Assembly (NCBI GenBank): GCA_015484555.1
Contig: WFMZ01000037.1
Coordinates: 1-48,319 of the forward strand
DNA length: 48,319 nucleotides
Direction of reading: 5' to 3'
Source: Hydrogenovibrio sp.
Lineage (GTDB): Bacteria > Pseudomonadota > Gammaproteobacteria > Thiomicrospirales > Thiomicrospiraceae
Numbering within the stretch: the first letter of the stretch is position 1; every line of letters begins with the position of its first letter. Below, piece after piece: positions 16,393-25,015 of this stretch. The position numbers were made by a program, and so were the translations under genes. The notes beneath the pieces were generated by a model, which did no database searches, had not been told where the DNA came from, and was given only the letters and a program-made list of their open reading frames with translations.

Positions 16393-16881
16393 TTACTTCT
16401 GGGCTACTTTGTCAGGTTCTGGTTCGGCAGAGATCGTTTCAATATTGTCAGTAAGCTCTGGCATGGTGTCGGAAACGGTATCAACTTCAGCCGATTGTTC
16501 TATCTTGGATATATCAGGCTGACGAGGGGCTTTATTGAACTGAGAGCCTTCGATGGGAGTGGCATCTTCATGCTCGCTAAAAGAGGGGCGGTTGATGTCT
16601 TTATCAACGCCCCACTCTTGATGTATGCTTTGCATATCCTCTTGGAGGTCGCTAGAAATTTCTTGAAGTGCTTTCTTTTCTTCTTCAATATTCAAAGAGT
16701 CTTTCATTTCGCGAATGGCATCTGAAATTTCAGAGTCTTCTTTCATAGAATGAATGAAACGCTTGGTCTTTCCAGTAAATTGGCCAATTTTTCTGGCAAC
16801 TTCAGGCATACGGGCAGGACCGATGACCATCAGGGCAATAATTAAAATAACGAGTATTTCTAAAAAACCAATATCAAACAT
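16393..16881 (-). CDS. tatB: Sec-independent translocase subunit TatB
   Basis: TatB forms the signal-peptide receptor with TatC. The single N-terminal span and hinge MFDIGFLEILVILIIALMVIGPARMPEVAR are typical, including the Glu at residue 8 and the Gly-Pro hinge at about 21-22. An amphipathic helix follows (residues 25-85) and then a variable acidic tail to residue 162. It is in the order tatA-tatB-tatC downstream of the his genes, 53 bases after tatA. Confidence 0.93.
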   Translation of the reverse strand: MFDIGFLEILVILIIALMVIGPARMPEVARKIGQFTGKTKRFIHSMKEDSEISDAIREMKDSLNIEEEKKALQEISSDLQEDMQSIHQEWGVDKDINRPSFSEHEDATPIEGSQFNKAPRQPDISKIEQSAEVDTVSDTMPELTDNIETISAEPEPDKVAQK

Positions 16882-16933
16882 GAATAAACCGTTGTTGTTG
16901 TCTCAATATAAAGAGGATCGGTGAGCTTAGTAC

Positions 16934-17179
16934 TTACTTAGTGTCTTCTTTTTTCTGGGCTACTTTTTCTTCTGCTTTTACATCAAAGACGTTGTCGTCT
17001 TCTTTGCTTTCTAACTTAGAATCAGTTGCCTTATCTTCAGATTCGCTTTCTTTAACAGAGTTTTTGAAATTTTTGATTGCGCCGCCTAAATCAGAACCGA
17101 CATTTTTCAGTCTTTTTGCACCAAATAGAACCAATACGATTGCTAAGATAATAAGTAGTTGCCAAATGCTAATGCCCAT
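16934..17179 (-). CDS. tatA: Sec-independent translocase subunit TatA
   Basis: TatA is recruited to the TatBC-substrate complex and makes the membrane passage. The 81-residue chain has a short N-terminal span ([20 protein letters not shown]) with the conserved Gln at residue 7, the FG hinge and [19 protein letters not shown] amphipathic helix, then a charged tail. GGAG lies at good distance from the ATG. The 133-base gap to hinT upstream leaves room for a separate promoter, though none is clear. Confidence 0.93.
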   Translation of the reverse strand: MGISIWQLLIILAIVLVLFGAKRLKNVGSDLGGAIKNFKNSVKESESEDKATDSKLESKEDDNVFDVKAEEKVAQKKEDTK

Positions 17180-17312
17180 TTGTATTTCTCCAGTATATAA
17201 ATTATTTTTTGTTGGGTTGCTTTAAAAAGCCCAAAAATTGACCGCTAATAATAGCAGACCCTTTGTGCTTTTGTTAGAAAAGTTAGCTTCTGACGCTTTC
17301 TTTCACGTTTTC

Positions 17313-17645
17313 TTAACTTTTAGTGGGTTCACCCATTAGGTGAATGTGGATATGAAATATTTCTTGTCCACCACTTTCGCCTGTATGAATAACGGTTTTA
17401 AAGCCGTCTAGCCCTTGAGATTTTGCCAGCTGTGGTAATAACATAGTCATGTGCCCCATGAGTTCTTTGTCGCCTGGGGTAAGGTCGAATAAAGACGGAA
17501 TGGGTTTTTTGGGGATGATTAATAGGTGAATCGTTGCACGTGGGTTGATATCACGAATAACAATGCATTTTTCATCTTCATGTAGTATGTCTGCGGGTAT
17601 TTCACGTTCGATAATTTTAGTAAAAATTGAGGGTTTAATGTCCAT
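17313..17645 (-). CDS. hinT: HIT family nucleotide-binding protein (HinT)
   Basis: HinT proteins hydrolyse phosphoramidates such as AMP-lysine. The 110-residue chain has the histidine triad FHIHIHLMGE near its C terminus (HxHxH), together with the glycine-rich HTGESGGQEIFH before it. AAGGAAG precedes the start. It lies between hisE and tatA, a placement seen in many gammaproteobacteria; no functional link to histidine synthesis is proven. Confidence 0.93.
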   Translation of the reverse strand: MDIKPSIFTKIIEREIPADILHEDEKCIVIRDINPRATIHLLIIPKKPIPSLFDLTPGDKELMGHMTMLLPQLAKSQGLDGFKTVIHTGESGGQEIFHIHIHLMGEPTKS

Positions 17646-17691
17646 GATGCTTCCTTGGTCCTAGCCTTTTGTAGGCTGTCTAAATGTGAGT

Positions 17692-18027
17692 TTACTTACT
17701 TCGGTTGGCTTTTTCGGTGTGTCCAGATAAGCCAAATCTTCTTTCGAGTTCGGTGGTCACGTCTTGACTACTAAGCCCTTGTTGGGCAAGCAGAATTTGG
17801 GTGTGAAACCATAGGTCGGCAATTTCATAAACTAAATGATTTTTGTCTCCATTATGTTCAATATCTTTTGCGGCCATCACGACTTCAGTCGCTTCTTCAC
17901 TGACTTTTTTTAATATTTTTTCTAGGCCTTTTTCATACAGGCTGGCAACATAAGAGTTGTCACCATCTTCTGATTTTCGGCTTTCTAATACTTGATCAAT
18001 TTGGTTAAGTATGTCATTTTTTGACAT
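17692..18027 (-). CDS. hisE: Phosphoribosyl-ATP pyrophosphatase
   Basis: HisE removes pyrophosphate from phosphoribosyl-ATP, the second step of histidine synthesis. It is an all-helical MazG-like enzyme. Visible are [30 protein letters not shown], with the metal-binding EE..E pattern, and the EIADLWFH block. The 111-residue length is typical of a stand-alone HisE; the HisI cyclohydrolase that would make a fusion is not in the window. It follows hisF by 14 bases, with AAGGAA before the start. Confidence 0.95.
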   Translation of the reverse strand: MSKNDILNQIDQVLESRKSEDGDNSYVASLYEKGLEKILKKVSEEATEVVMAAKDIEHNGDKNHLVYEIADLWFHTQILLAQQGLSSQDVTTELERRFGLSGHTEKANRSK

Positions 18028-18041
18028 GATAATTCCTTGGA

Positions 18042-18815
18042 TTACAGTCTAACTTCTATGCCATTGTCTGTCATGGCTTGCTTGGCTTCTTGTATGGTAT
18101 GTTGACCAAAATGAAAAATGCTGGCGGCTAAAACGGCCTCGGCATGGCCTTCTGTGACGCCTTTTACAAGGTGGTCAAGTTCGCCTACACCACCAGAAGC
18201 GATAACGGGGACATTAACGCTGTCGGCAATGGTGCGGGTGAGTTCTAAATCAAAACCGATTTTAGTACCATCTCTGTCCATACTGGTTAGTAGGATTTCT
18301 CCGGCGCCTAAACGCTCCATTTTGGTTGCCCATTCAACGGCATCAATGCCGGTTTCTTTACGACCGCCGTGCGTGAATATTTCCCACTTATTTTCCTCAC
18401 CTTTTAGGCTGACTTTTTTAGCATCAATTGCGACAACGATACATTGAGAGCCAAAGGTCTGACAGGCTTCTTGTACGAAGGCCGGATTGAAAATAGCGGC
18501 AGAGTTAATGGCAACCTTGTCGGCACCAGCATTCAACATGTTGCGAACATCGTCCACAGAGCGAATGCCGCCGCCGACAGTTAAGGGAATGAATACTTGG
18601 CTGGCCACTTCTTCTACCATGTGAATGGTGGTGTTGCGGTTGTCTGCGGTGGCGGTGATGTCTAAGAAGGTGATTTCATCGGCACCTTGTTCGTCATAAC
18701 GTTTGGCGACTTCGACTGGATTACCGGCATCTCGGATATCGACAAATTGTACGCCCTTAACAACACGGCCGTTATCAACGTCTAAACAAGGAATGATTCT
18801 TTTTGCTAAACCCAT
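18042..18815 (-). CDS. hisF: Imidazole glycerol phosphate synthase, cyclase subunit
   Basis: HisF is a (beta/alpha)8 barrel that uses ammonia from HisH to turn PRFAR into imidazole glycerol phosphate and AICAR. The start [21 protein letters not shown] holds catalytic Asp12 (CLDV) and Asp130 lies in VVAIDAK; phosphate-binding glycine blocks VGGGIR and ASGGVG are present. The 257-residue length is normal. It is in the his operon between hisA and hisE. Confidence 0.97.
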   Translation of the reverse strand: MGLAKRIIPCLDVDNGRVVKGVQFVDIRDAGNPVEVAKRYDEQGADEITFLDITATADNRNTTIHMVEEVASQVFIPLTVGGGIRSVDDVRNMLNAGADKVAINSAAIFNPAFVQEACQTFGSQCIVVAIDAKKVSLKGEENKWEIFTHGGRKETGIDAVEWATKMERLGAGEILLTSMDRDGTKIGFDLELTRTIADSVNVPVIASGGVGELDHLVKGVTEGHAEAVLAASIFHFGQHTIQEAKQAMTDNGIEVRL

Positions 18816-18833
18816 GAGTATAGTTGCCTTTGG

Positions 18834-19571
18834 TTACTTGGCTAGCTTGTCAGAAAGCTGTTGGCCTTCTTTAAAGTCTAGCGTACCTTCATAAATAGCA
18901 CGGCCTGTAATAGCGCCGGTTACGCCATTTGCTTCAATGGTGGCTAGCTGTTCAATGTCGGTTAAGTTGGTGATGCCACCAGAAGCGATGATGGGGATGT
19001 TAAGCGCTTTAGCCAGTTCTTGCGTGGCTTCAATATTGACGCCTTGCATCATGCCATCACGGCCAATATCGGTATAAATAATGGCTTCAACACCATCATT
19101 TTCAAACTGTTTAGCCAGTTCAATGACGTTGTGGTCGGTAACATCTGCCCAGCCATTAATGGCTACCATGCCCTCTTTGGCATCGAGTCCAACCATTATT
19201 TTGCCAGGGAAGGTTTTGCAGGCTTCTGCGACAAATGCTGGATTATGGACGGCTTGAGTGCCAATAATGCAGTAGTTAACGCCGGCATCAATGTAGGCTT
19301 GAATGGTTTCAAGGTCGCGAATACCGCCACCAATTTGAATGGGTAGGTTTGGAAAAGCTTCGCGTACTTGTAATACCGCTTTACGGTTAACGGGCTTGCC
19401 TTCAAAGGCGCCATTTAGATCAACCATGTGTAGGCGTCTTGCGCCTTGGTCTACCCAACGTTTAGCCATGGCAACAATGTCACCTGAAAAAACGGTTGCG
19501 CCTTCCATGACGCCTTGGCGAAGTCGAACACAGTCGCCATCTTTTAAATCGATTGCGGGGATGAGTAGCAT
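18834..19571 (-). CDS. hisA: ProFAR isomerase (HisA)
   Basis: HisA converts ProFAR to PRFAR by an Amadori rearrangement. It is a (beta/alpha)8 barrel of 245 residues. The start [20 protein letters not shown] has catalytic Asp8, the IQIGGGIRD phosphate loop and IIASGGI second loop are visible, and Asp in [10 protein letters not shown] matches the second acid. AGGAATAATATA precedes the ATG. It lies between hisH and hisF. Confidence 0.97.
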   Translation of the reverse strand: MLLIPAIDLKDGDCVRLRQGVMEGATVFSGDIVAMAKRWVDQGARRLHMVDLNGAFEGKPVNRKAVLQVREAFPNLPIQIGGGIRDLETIQAYIDAGVNYCIIGTQAVHNPAFVAEACKTFPGKIMVGLDAKEGMVAINGWADVTDHNVIELAKQFENDGVEAIIYTDIGRDGMMQGVNIEATQELAKALNIPIIASGGITNLTDIEQLATIEANGVTGAITGRAIYEGTLDFKEGQQLSDKLAK

Positions 19572-19598
19572 TATATTATTCCTGCTTTAAATGGATGG

Positions 19599-20234
19599 CT
19601 ATTGGCCATTCCAAGTAATAAAATTCTTGAGAAGTTGTAGGCCAGCATCTGCACTTTTTTCTGGGTGTGCTTGAATGGCAAATAAATTGTCATGTGCAAT
19701 GGCTGAGGCAAAGGTTTGGCCGTGCGTGGTGTTGCCGGCAATAAATTGATTGTCTTCAGGTTCTACAAAATAGCTGTGTACAAAATAGAATCGGCTGTCT
19801 TGCTCTATCTTATGCCACATTGGGTGGTCAACGGTTTGGTTTATTTGGTTCCAACCCATATGTGGCATTTTTAGCTCTGGGTGGCCACTTAAATCAAACT
19901 GTTTCACCTTGCCTTTTAAAAAGCTTAGGCATTCAATGCCGTCATTTTCTTCGCTGTGTTCCATTAACACTTGCAGGCCCATGCAGATGCCTAAAAAGGG
20001 CTTTTCTTCAGCCGCTTCATGTAGTGCGTGAATCATGCCTGTGTGGTTTAACGCAGACATGCAAGCTTTGGCAGCCCCTTGCCCAGGGAAAATAATGGCA
20101 TCTGCAGAGCGAATGTCTTCAGGCTTACTGCTTACAATAATTTTGGTTTGGCTGTCAGCAACGTGTTCGGCAGCTTTTGAGACGGAACGTAAGTTGCCCA
20201 TGCCATAGTCTACAACCGTAATGAGTTTAGTCAT
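19599..20234 (-). CDS. hisH: Imidazole glycerol phosphate synthase, glutaminase subunit
   Basis: HisH hydrolyses glutamine and passes ammonia to HisF. It is a class I glutamine amidotransferase of 211 residues. The oxyanion and nucleophile blocks IIFPGQGAAK and FLGICMGLQVL (nucleophile Cys) are present, with the His-x-Glu pair in QAHPEKS. The start YGMGNLRSVSKA is typical. Only 3 bases separate it from hisB, so the two are translationally linked. Confidence 0.97.
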   Translation of the reverse strand: MTKLITVVDYGMGNLRSVSKAAEHVADSQTKIIVSSKPEDIRSADAIIFPGQGAAKACMSALNHTGMIHALHEAAEEKPFLGICMGLQVLMEHSEENDGIECLSFLKGKVKQFDLSGHPELKMPHMGWNQINQTVDHPMWHKIEQDSRFYFVHSYFVEPEDNQFIAGNTTHGQTFASAIAHDNLFAIQAHPEKSADAGLQLLKNFITWNGQ

Positions 20235-20237
20235 TGT

Positions 20238-20825
20238 TTATAACGCGCCTTTTGTCGAAGGAAGTTGGCCTGCCATTCTTTCATCTGTGCTTAGTGCCAT
20301 TCTTAACGCTCTTCCGAAAGCTTTAAAAACTGTTTCGGCCTGGTGGTGCGAGTTATTGCCGCGCAAACAGTCTATATGTAATGTGGCTTGGGCGTGGTTA
20401 ACAAACCCTTGAAAGAATTCAAAGACCAATTCAGTTTCAAAGCTACCAATCGTTTCACGAGTAAAATCCACGTCAAATGTTAAACCTGGACGACCTGACA
20501 GGTCGATCACAACACGAGATAAAGCTTCGTCTAAAGGCACGTAAGCGTGGCCATAACGTGTAATGCCTTTTTTATCGCCGACAGCTTCTTTAATAGCCAT
20601 GCCTAAAGAAATACCAATGTCTTCCACTGTATGGTGGTCATCAATGTGGTTGTCGCCCTTGGCTTTAATGGTTAAGTCAATGAGGCCGTGACGGGCTATT
20701 TGCTCAAGCATGTGTTCTAGGAAGGGAACGCCTGTTTTGAAGCTGGCTTTACCAGTTCCGTCCAGGTCGATGTCAATCTTTATCTGGGTCTCAAGGGTGT
20801 TACGTTCAATAGATGCTTGACGCAT
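20238..20825 (-). CDS. hisB: Imidazoleglycerol-phosphate dehydratase
   Basis: HisB dehydrates imidazole glycerol phosphate to imidazole acetol phosphate using a di-manganese site. At 195 residues it is the monofunctional form, without the HisB-N phosphatase of E. coli. The histidine clusters [24 protein letters not shown] and NSHHQAE are intact. It is the first gene of hisBHAFE-hinT-tatABC and begins about 400 bases from the divergent ccoN. Confidence 0.97.
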   Translation of the reverse strand: MRQASIERNTLETQIKIDIDLDGTGKASFKTGVPFLEHMLEQIARHGLIDLTIKAKGDNHIDDHHTVEDIGISLGMAIKEAVGDKKGITRYGHAYVPLDEALSRVVIDLSGRPGLTFDVDFTRETIGSFETELVFEFFQGFVNHAQATLHIDCLRGNNSHHQAETVFKAFGRALRMALSTDERMAGQLPSTKGAL

Positions 20826-21226
20826 GGCTTAATCTCATCTTTTTAAAGGTAAAGACGCATTATAAGGTTTTTTTAGAATTCATAAAGAATAGATTTTAGT
20901 TGACGCCTTTTGAGACCTGTTTTTAGGGTTCAAAAGAGCTATTAGAAAAAACTAATATGAGTCATAAATATTTTTTTGAAAATTAGGAGTGAAAGATTGA
21001 AGGTTCTTTGAGACAATGTGCGGGTTAATTTTAGGATGAGCCTAGATTTAGCGTTACGACAATAGGGTGAATCTTTAATCTTTACTTGATTTAGGTTAAG
21101 TTTTGCTTAATGCTTTCTTCATAGTTGATCATGTTTTATATAATGAAAGCATGATTTTCTAATGTATTAGAGATTTAACGCTTCTTTGAAGCTGATTTAA
21201 ATATATGAAAAGGGGGAGTCCAGACA
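20826..21226. promoter_or_regulatory. 401-base divergent control region between hisB and ccoN
   Basis: No gene is visible. On the plus strand TATAAT at 21139-21144 is a good minus-10 without a clear minus-35, and TTGATTTAGGTTAA at 21086-21099 resembles an FNR/ANR box (TTGATnnnnATCAA) with two mismatches in the right half. Its centre lies near minus 60 from the likely start, where class I FNR sites sit. The ccoN ribosome site is GGGGGAG. I see no terminator or attenuator for hisB. Confidence 0.4.
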
Positions 21227-22657
21227 ATGGATACTACAACAAGACCACAATATGATAATGGTGTGGTTCAATACTTAACAGTGGGTGCGGTTGTGTTTTT
21301 AGTATTAGGTACGCTTATGGGTACTTATGCTGCAGCAGAGCTTGCATGGCCAGTGTTAAACTTCGATATTCCAGAGATTACTTTTGCTAGATTACGTGTT
21401 GTTCATACCAATACGGTAGTTTATGCATTTGGTGGAATGACTTTAATGGCAACAGCTTACTACACAGTTCAGCGCACTAACGGCACTAGACTTTGGAGTA
21501 ATGGTTTGGCATGGGTAACATCAATCTTATTTACAGTTGGTCTGCTAGGTGTGGTGATTACACTGGCGCTAGGGATGACAACAAGTAAAGAATACCATGA
21601 ACAAATTTGGCCGCTTGCGATTGCCATTGCTGTTGTTTGGACTTTATATACGTTGAACTTTATTATGACCATTGCGTCACGTGATAAAGAAGCCTATCCA
21701 AGTGTATATGTTTCAAACTGGTTCTTTATGGGGATGATGATTGCGATCACTTACCTATATGTTGTAAACGGTTTGGCTATTCCGGTATCAATCTTCCAGT
21801 CATACTCATTGTTTTCAGGTGTTCAAGATGCCATGATTCAGTGGTGGTGGGGGCATAACGCGGTAGGTTTCTTTCTAACAGCTGGTTTTCTTGGGATTAT
21901 GTACTACTTCGTGCCTAAGCAAGCGCAACGTCCTATCTACTCATATCGTTTGTCAGTTATCCACTTCTGGGCATTAATGTTTGGTTATGTTTGGTTGGGT
22001 GCTCACCACTTGCAGTACACAGCATTACCTGACTGGACGGGTTCTTTGGGTGCGATTATTTCTTTAGCGATGATTATCCCGTCATGGGGTGGTGCGTTGA
22101 ACGGAATGCTAACGCTTTCAGGTGCTTGGGATAGATTACGTACAGATTATATTTTACGTTTCTTAATCATCTCTTTAGCTTTCTATGCGATGTCAACATT
22201 TGAAGGGCCTGTCATGGCAGCTAAAACTGTTAACGCGCTTTCTCATTATACTGACTGGACTATTGGTCACGTTCATGCGGGCGCATTGGGTTGGGTTGCA
22301 ATGGTTTCTATCGGTGCGATTTACCACATGATCATGAAGCTGTGGAAAACAGAAATGTACTCTATGAAGTTGATTAATACTCACTTCTGGTTGGCGACAA
22401 TCGGAACTGTGTTCTATATCGTTGCGATGTGGGTTTCAGGAATCATGCAGGGTCTTATGTGGCGAGCTTATGATGACTACGGTACTTTGGCTTATACCTT
22501 TACCGAGTCTGTTGCTGAAATGCATCCTTTTTATGCGATGCGTACAGTAGGTGGCTTCTTGTTCTTCACGGGTGCTTGTATTATGTTGTATAACGTAATT
22601 ATGACTCTCCGTATGGCAAATGCCAAGCAAAAAGCAGGGTCTTTAGCGCAAGCGTAA
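21227..22657 (+). CDS. ccoN: cbb3-type cytochrome c oxidase subunit I
   Basis: CcoN is the catalytic haem-copper subunit of the high-affinity cbb3 oxidase, which reduces oxygen at the inner membrane. The 476-residue chain has about 12 spans. Conserved parts include VHTNTVVYAFGGMTLMATAYY, WWWGHNAVGFFLTAGFLG with the Cu ligand His, LGAHHLQY (two adjacent His) and HYTDWTIGHVHAGALGW with haem-ligand histidines. Length and sequence are typical. It starts the ccoNOQP operon behind the region with the possible FNR site. Confidence 0.97.
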   Translation: MDTTTRPQYDNGVVQYLTVGAVVFLVLGTLMGTYAAAELAWPVLNFDIPEITFARLRVVHTNTVVYAFGGMTLMATAYYTVQRTNGTRLWSNGLAWVTSILFTVGLLGVVITLALGMTTSKEYHEQIWPLAIAIAVVWTLYTLNFIMTIASRDKEAYPSVYVSNWFFMGMMIAITYLYVVNGLAIPVSIFQSYSLFSGVQDAMIQWWWGHNAVGFFLTAGFLGIMYYFVPKQAQRPIYSYRLSVIHFWALMFGYVWLGAHHLQYTALPDWTGSLGAIISLAMIIPSWGGALNGMLTLSGAWDRLRTDYILRFLIISLAFYAMSTFEGPVMAAKTVNALSHYTDWTIGHVHAGALGWVAMVSIGAIYHMIMKLWKTEMYSMKLINTHFWLATIGTVFYIVAMWVSGIMQGLMWRAYDDYGTLAYTFTESVAEMHPFYAMRTVGGFLFFTGACIMLYNVIMTLRMANAKQKAGSLAQA

Positions 22658-22726
22658 GGATCATCGAGTTGTAGCTCGTAATAGTGAGCTACATAAAGAA
22701 AATTATGAGTTGAGGAGTTTAGACTC

Positions 22727-23554
22727 ATGTCAGAAAATCAAAAACCAAAAAATATCCAAGAAAAGTTGGAAAGAAGCATCTTCGGATTATTTCTTGCAAC
22801 TGCCTTGACAGTCTCACTGGCTGGTATTGTTGAAATCGTCCCGTTGTTTTATCTCCAGGGCGCGGTAGATTACACGCAAAAAACCGATAAATACGGTAAC
22901 GTTAAGAATGATAAGTTTCCAGAATTAGTGTGGGAAAGAACTTTCACTATGAAAGATGGAAAGCTTGTTTCAGATAAAGCGTTATATAAGCAAAATAAGC
23001 ATGGTCAGTGGGTAACTGCAGACTGGAAAGCGGGTGATGGAGTTCGTCCTTATACGCCTTTAGAGTTAGCAGGTCGTGACCTGTATATTCGTGAAGGTTG
23101 TATGATTTGTCACTCTCAAATGATTCGTCCTTTCCGTGATGAACGTGAACGTTATGGTCACTTCTCTTTGGCAACCGAATCTATGTATGATCACCCAATG
23201 TTATGGGGTTCTAAGCGTACGGGTCCAGATTTAGCGCGTCTAGGTGGAAAGTATTCTAATGATTGGCATATTCTTCACTTAATGCACCCTCAGCAAGTGG
23301 TTCCAGAGTCGGTTATGCCGTCTTATCCTTGGTTGGCTGAAACACCTGTTTCAGAAGACTTTTTTGGAACTAAGCGTGATATGTCTAAGCGCTTAAGCGT
23401 AATGCGTACATTAGGTGTGCCTTATACGGATGAAGAGATAGAGAATGCAAATAAAGCCATTGAAGGTAAAACTGAAATGGACGCGATGGTTGCTTATCTT
23501 CAAGTGCTCGGCACTATGGTCAAACTAGACGATAGTAAGAGTTATAGAGAATAA
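22727..23554 (+). CDS. ccoO: cbb3-type cytochrome c oxidase subunit II with N-terminal insert
   Basis: CcoO is a membrane-anchored monohaem cytochrome c that feeds electrons to CcoN. One span (about residues 18-42) precedes the periplasmic domain, with haem site CMICH at 125-129 inside [20 protein letters not shown] and an axial Met probably in SVMPSYPW. The chain has 275 residues, while many CcoO proteins have about 200. The extra residues lie at about 48-105, between the anchor and the TPLELAGRD block, and are rich in Lys and Asp. It follows ccoN by 69 bases. Confidence 0.95.
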   Translation: MSENQKPKNIQEKLERSIFGLFLATALTVSLAGIVEIVPLFYLQGAVDYTQKTDKYGNVKNDKFPELVWERTFTMKDGKLVSDKALYKQNKHGQWVTADWKAGDGVRPYTPLELAGRDLYIREGCMICHSQMIRPFRDERERYGHFSLATESMYDHPMLWGSKRTGPDLARLGGKYSNDWHILHLMHPQQVVPESVMPSYPWLAETPVSEDFFGTKRDMSKRLSVMRTLGVPYTDEEIENANKAIEGKTEMDAMVAYLQVLGTMVKLDDSKSYRE

Positions 23555-23555
23555 T

Positions 23556-23732
23556 ATGAGTTCGTATTTTTCTACAAACTGGAGTGCAATGACAGGAGCG
23601 GACTGGGTTGGTCTTTCCATTACGGTGGTTGTATTCTTAGGAATGCTCATTACATTTTACTTGGCATTGCGTCCCAGTAAACGTGATGAGATGGAGAAGC
23701 AAAAATATAGAATTCTAGAAGACGAAGAATAG
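23556..23732 (+). CDS. ccoQ: cbb3-type oxidase small subunit CcoQ
   Basis: A 58-residue protein starts at ATG 23556, one base after the ccoO stop, and ends at TAG 23730-23732. It has one hydrophobic span (WVGLSITVVVFLGMLITFYLAL, split here only for description: about residues 17-38) followed by a charged tail RPSKRDEMEKQKYRILEDEE. Position between ccoO and ccoP and the shape are typical of CcoQ/FixQ, which stabilises the complex. Confidence 0.93.
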   Translation: MSSYFSTNWSAMTGADWVGLSITVVVFLGMLITFYLALRPSKRDEMEKQKYRILEDEE

Positions 23733-23778
23733 TCGTTTGAATTTAAGCAAAATAGAAATATTCTAAGGAGAATAAAAT

Positions 23779-24678
23779 ATGGCACATAAGAATCCATGGC
23801 CGGATGAAGGTAATACTGGCCACATTTGGGATGAAGATTTACGTGAATTAGATAATCCACCGCCATTGTGGTGGATGCTGTCATTTTATGCCGGTTTCGT
23901 ATCAATTATCTTTTACACGCTTTACTACCCAAGTATTCCTTTGGCGGATGGGCATACTAAAGGTCTATCAGGTTGGACTCAGGTTTCTGAGTATCATGAA
24001 AGCGTTAAAGAATTGAATAACTGGCGAGAAAGAAAGTTTGCTTGGCAGGAAGAGCAAATGTCGGCATTGTCTGTAGAAGAGATTCTAAAAGACGATGAGC
24101 TAAGAACTTATGCCGTAAAGACTTCTAAAATGTTGTTTGGTGATTACTGTGCAGCGTGTCACGGTGCTTCTGGTCAGGGTAACCCTAATTTTCCTGTTTT
24201 AGTAGATGATGATTGGTTATGGGGTGGTAAAGTTTCTCAAATCGTCACCTCTATCACAACGGGTCGTATTGGTTATATGCCTGCACGTGGTTTAATGGGT
24301 AACTTGACAGACTCAGAGATTTCTGAGGTAGCAGGTTATGTGCTTGCACTTTCTAAGGGCAAAGGCGAAGAGCCTGCTGTTGCAGCGGGTAAAGCGGTGT
24401 TTGCTAAGGGGATGTGTATTGCTTGTCACGGACCTAAAGGCAAGCCTTTCGCTCCAGCAGGTGCGGCTAACCTAACAGATAAAATTTGGCGTTTTAGTGC
24501 TGATAAAGATGATATTATTCGGACAATTACCTATGGTGTGAATGTTAAGAAGAATGGTGTTTTAATCGCTCATACTCGCAGTGGGGTTATGCCTTCATTT
24601 AAGGAGCGTTTGCCTAATGCTGAAGTTAACATTAAACGTTTAGCGGTTTATGTCCATGAATTGGGTGGCGGACTGTAA
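23779..24678 (+). CDS. ccoP: cbb3-type cytochrome c oxidase subunit III (dihaem)
   Basis: CcoP is the dihaem c-type entry point for electrons from soluble cytochromes. The N terminus has DEGNTGHIWDEDLRELDNPPPLWW, then one membrane span at about 31-50. Two class I cytochrome c domains follow, with haem sites CAACH at 124-128 and CIACH at 213-217. AAGGAG lies before ATG 23779. The 299-residue length is usual. The cytochrome domains have the axial Met positions in YMPARGL and VMPSF. Confidence 0.96.
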   Translation: MAHKNPWPDEGNTGHIWDEDLRELDNPPPLWWMLSFYAGFVSIIFYTLYYPSIPLADGHTKGLSGWTQVSEYHESVKELNNWRERKFAWQEEQMSALSVEEILKDDELRTYAVKTSKMLFGDYCAACHGASGQGNPNFPVLVDDDWLWGGKVSQIVTSITTGRIGYMPARGLMGNLTDSEISEVAGYVLALSKGKGEEPAVAAGKAVFAKGMCIACHGPKGKPFAPAGAANLTDKIWRFSADKDDIIRTITYGVNVKKNGVLIAHTRSGVMPSFKERLPNAEVNIKRLAVYVHELGGGL

Positions 24679-24713
24679 GCTATCTATAATATTTTTTTGA
24701 AAAGGAAATAATT

Positions 24714-24848
24714 ATGAACGAACTAAATAATAATTGGGTTCTTTGGGGAACTCTAATAGCGCTTGGCTTGACGGCTCTATCTTTTGTAGCATTTGTCTAC
24801 AAGGCTGCTAGAGCAATGGAAGGCTTAGAAGCTGACGAAGATAAATAA
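24714..24848 (+). CDS. 44-residue single-span protein after ccoP
   Basis: ATG 24714, seven bases after AAGGA, opens a 44-codon frame ending TAA 24846-24848. The product has an N-terminal polar stretch (MNELNNNW), one span at about residues 9-31 (VLWGTLIALGLTALSFVAFV), and an acidic end (LEADEDK). It lies 35 bases after ccoP and just before the operon terminator, so it is co-expressed with the oxidase. It might be a small accessory subunit in the manner of Pseudomonas stutzeri CcoM, but I see no clear sequence match. The good ribosome site and position support it as real. Confidence 0.7.
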   Translation: MNELNNNWVLWGTLIALGLTALSFVAFVYKAARAMEGLEADEDK

Positions 24849-24869
24849 GTTTCAAATTTATCATTAAAG

Positions 24870-24894
24870 AAAAGACCTTCGGGTCTTTTTTTTT
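24870..24894 (+). terminator. Rho-independent terminator of ccoNOQP
   Basis: AAAAGACC at 24870-24877, loop TTCG, and GGTCTTTT at 24882-24889 form a perfect stem followed by a T run to 24894. It separates the structural oxidase genes from ccoGHIS, which therefore need their own promoter in 24895-25015. Confidence 0.93.
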
Positions 24895-25015
24895 GTCTAA
24901 TCAAGATTGAAAGTATAAAAAATAAGCTATTTATGGTCGATAATAGAAAAGATTAGCTTTCAATTGTCTATTAAAGTTTTAGAATACAAGGATATTGATA
25001 TATTGAGGGGTCAGC

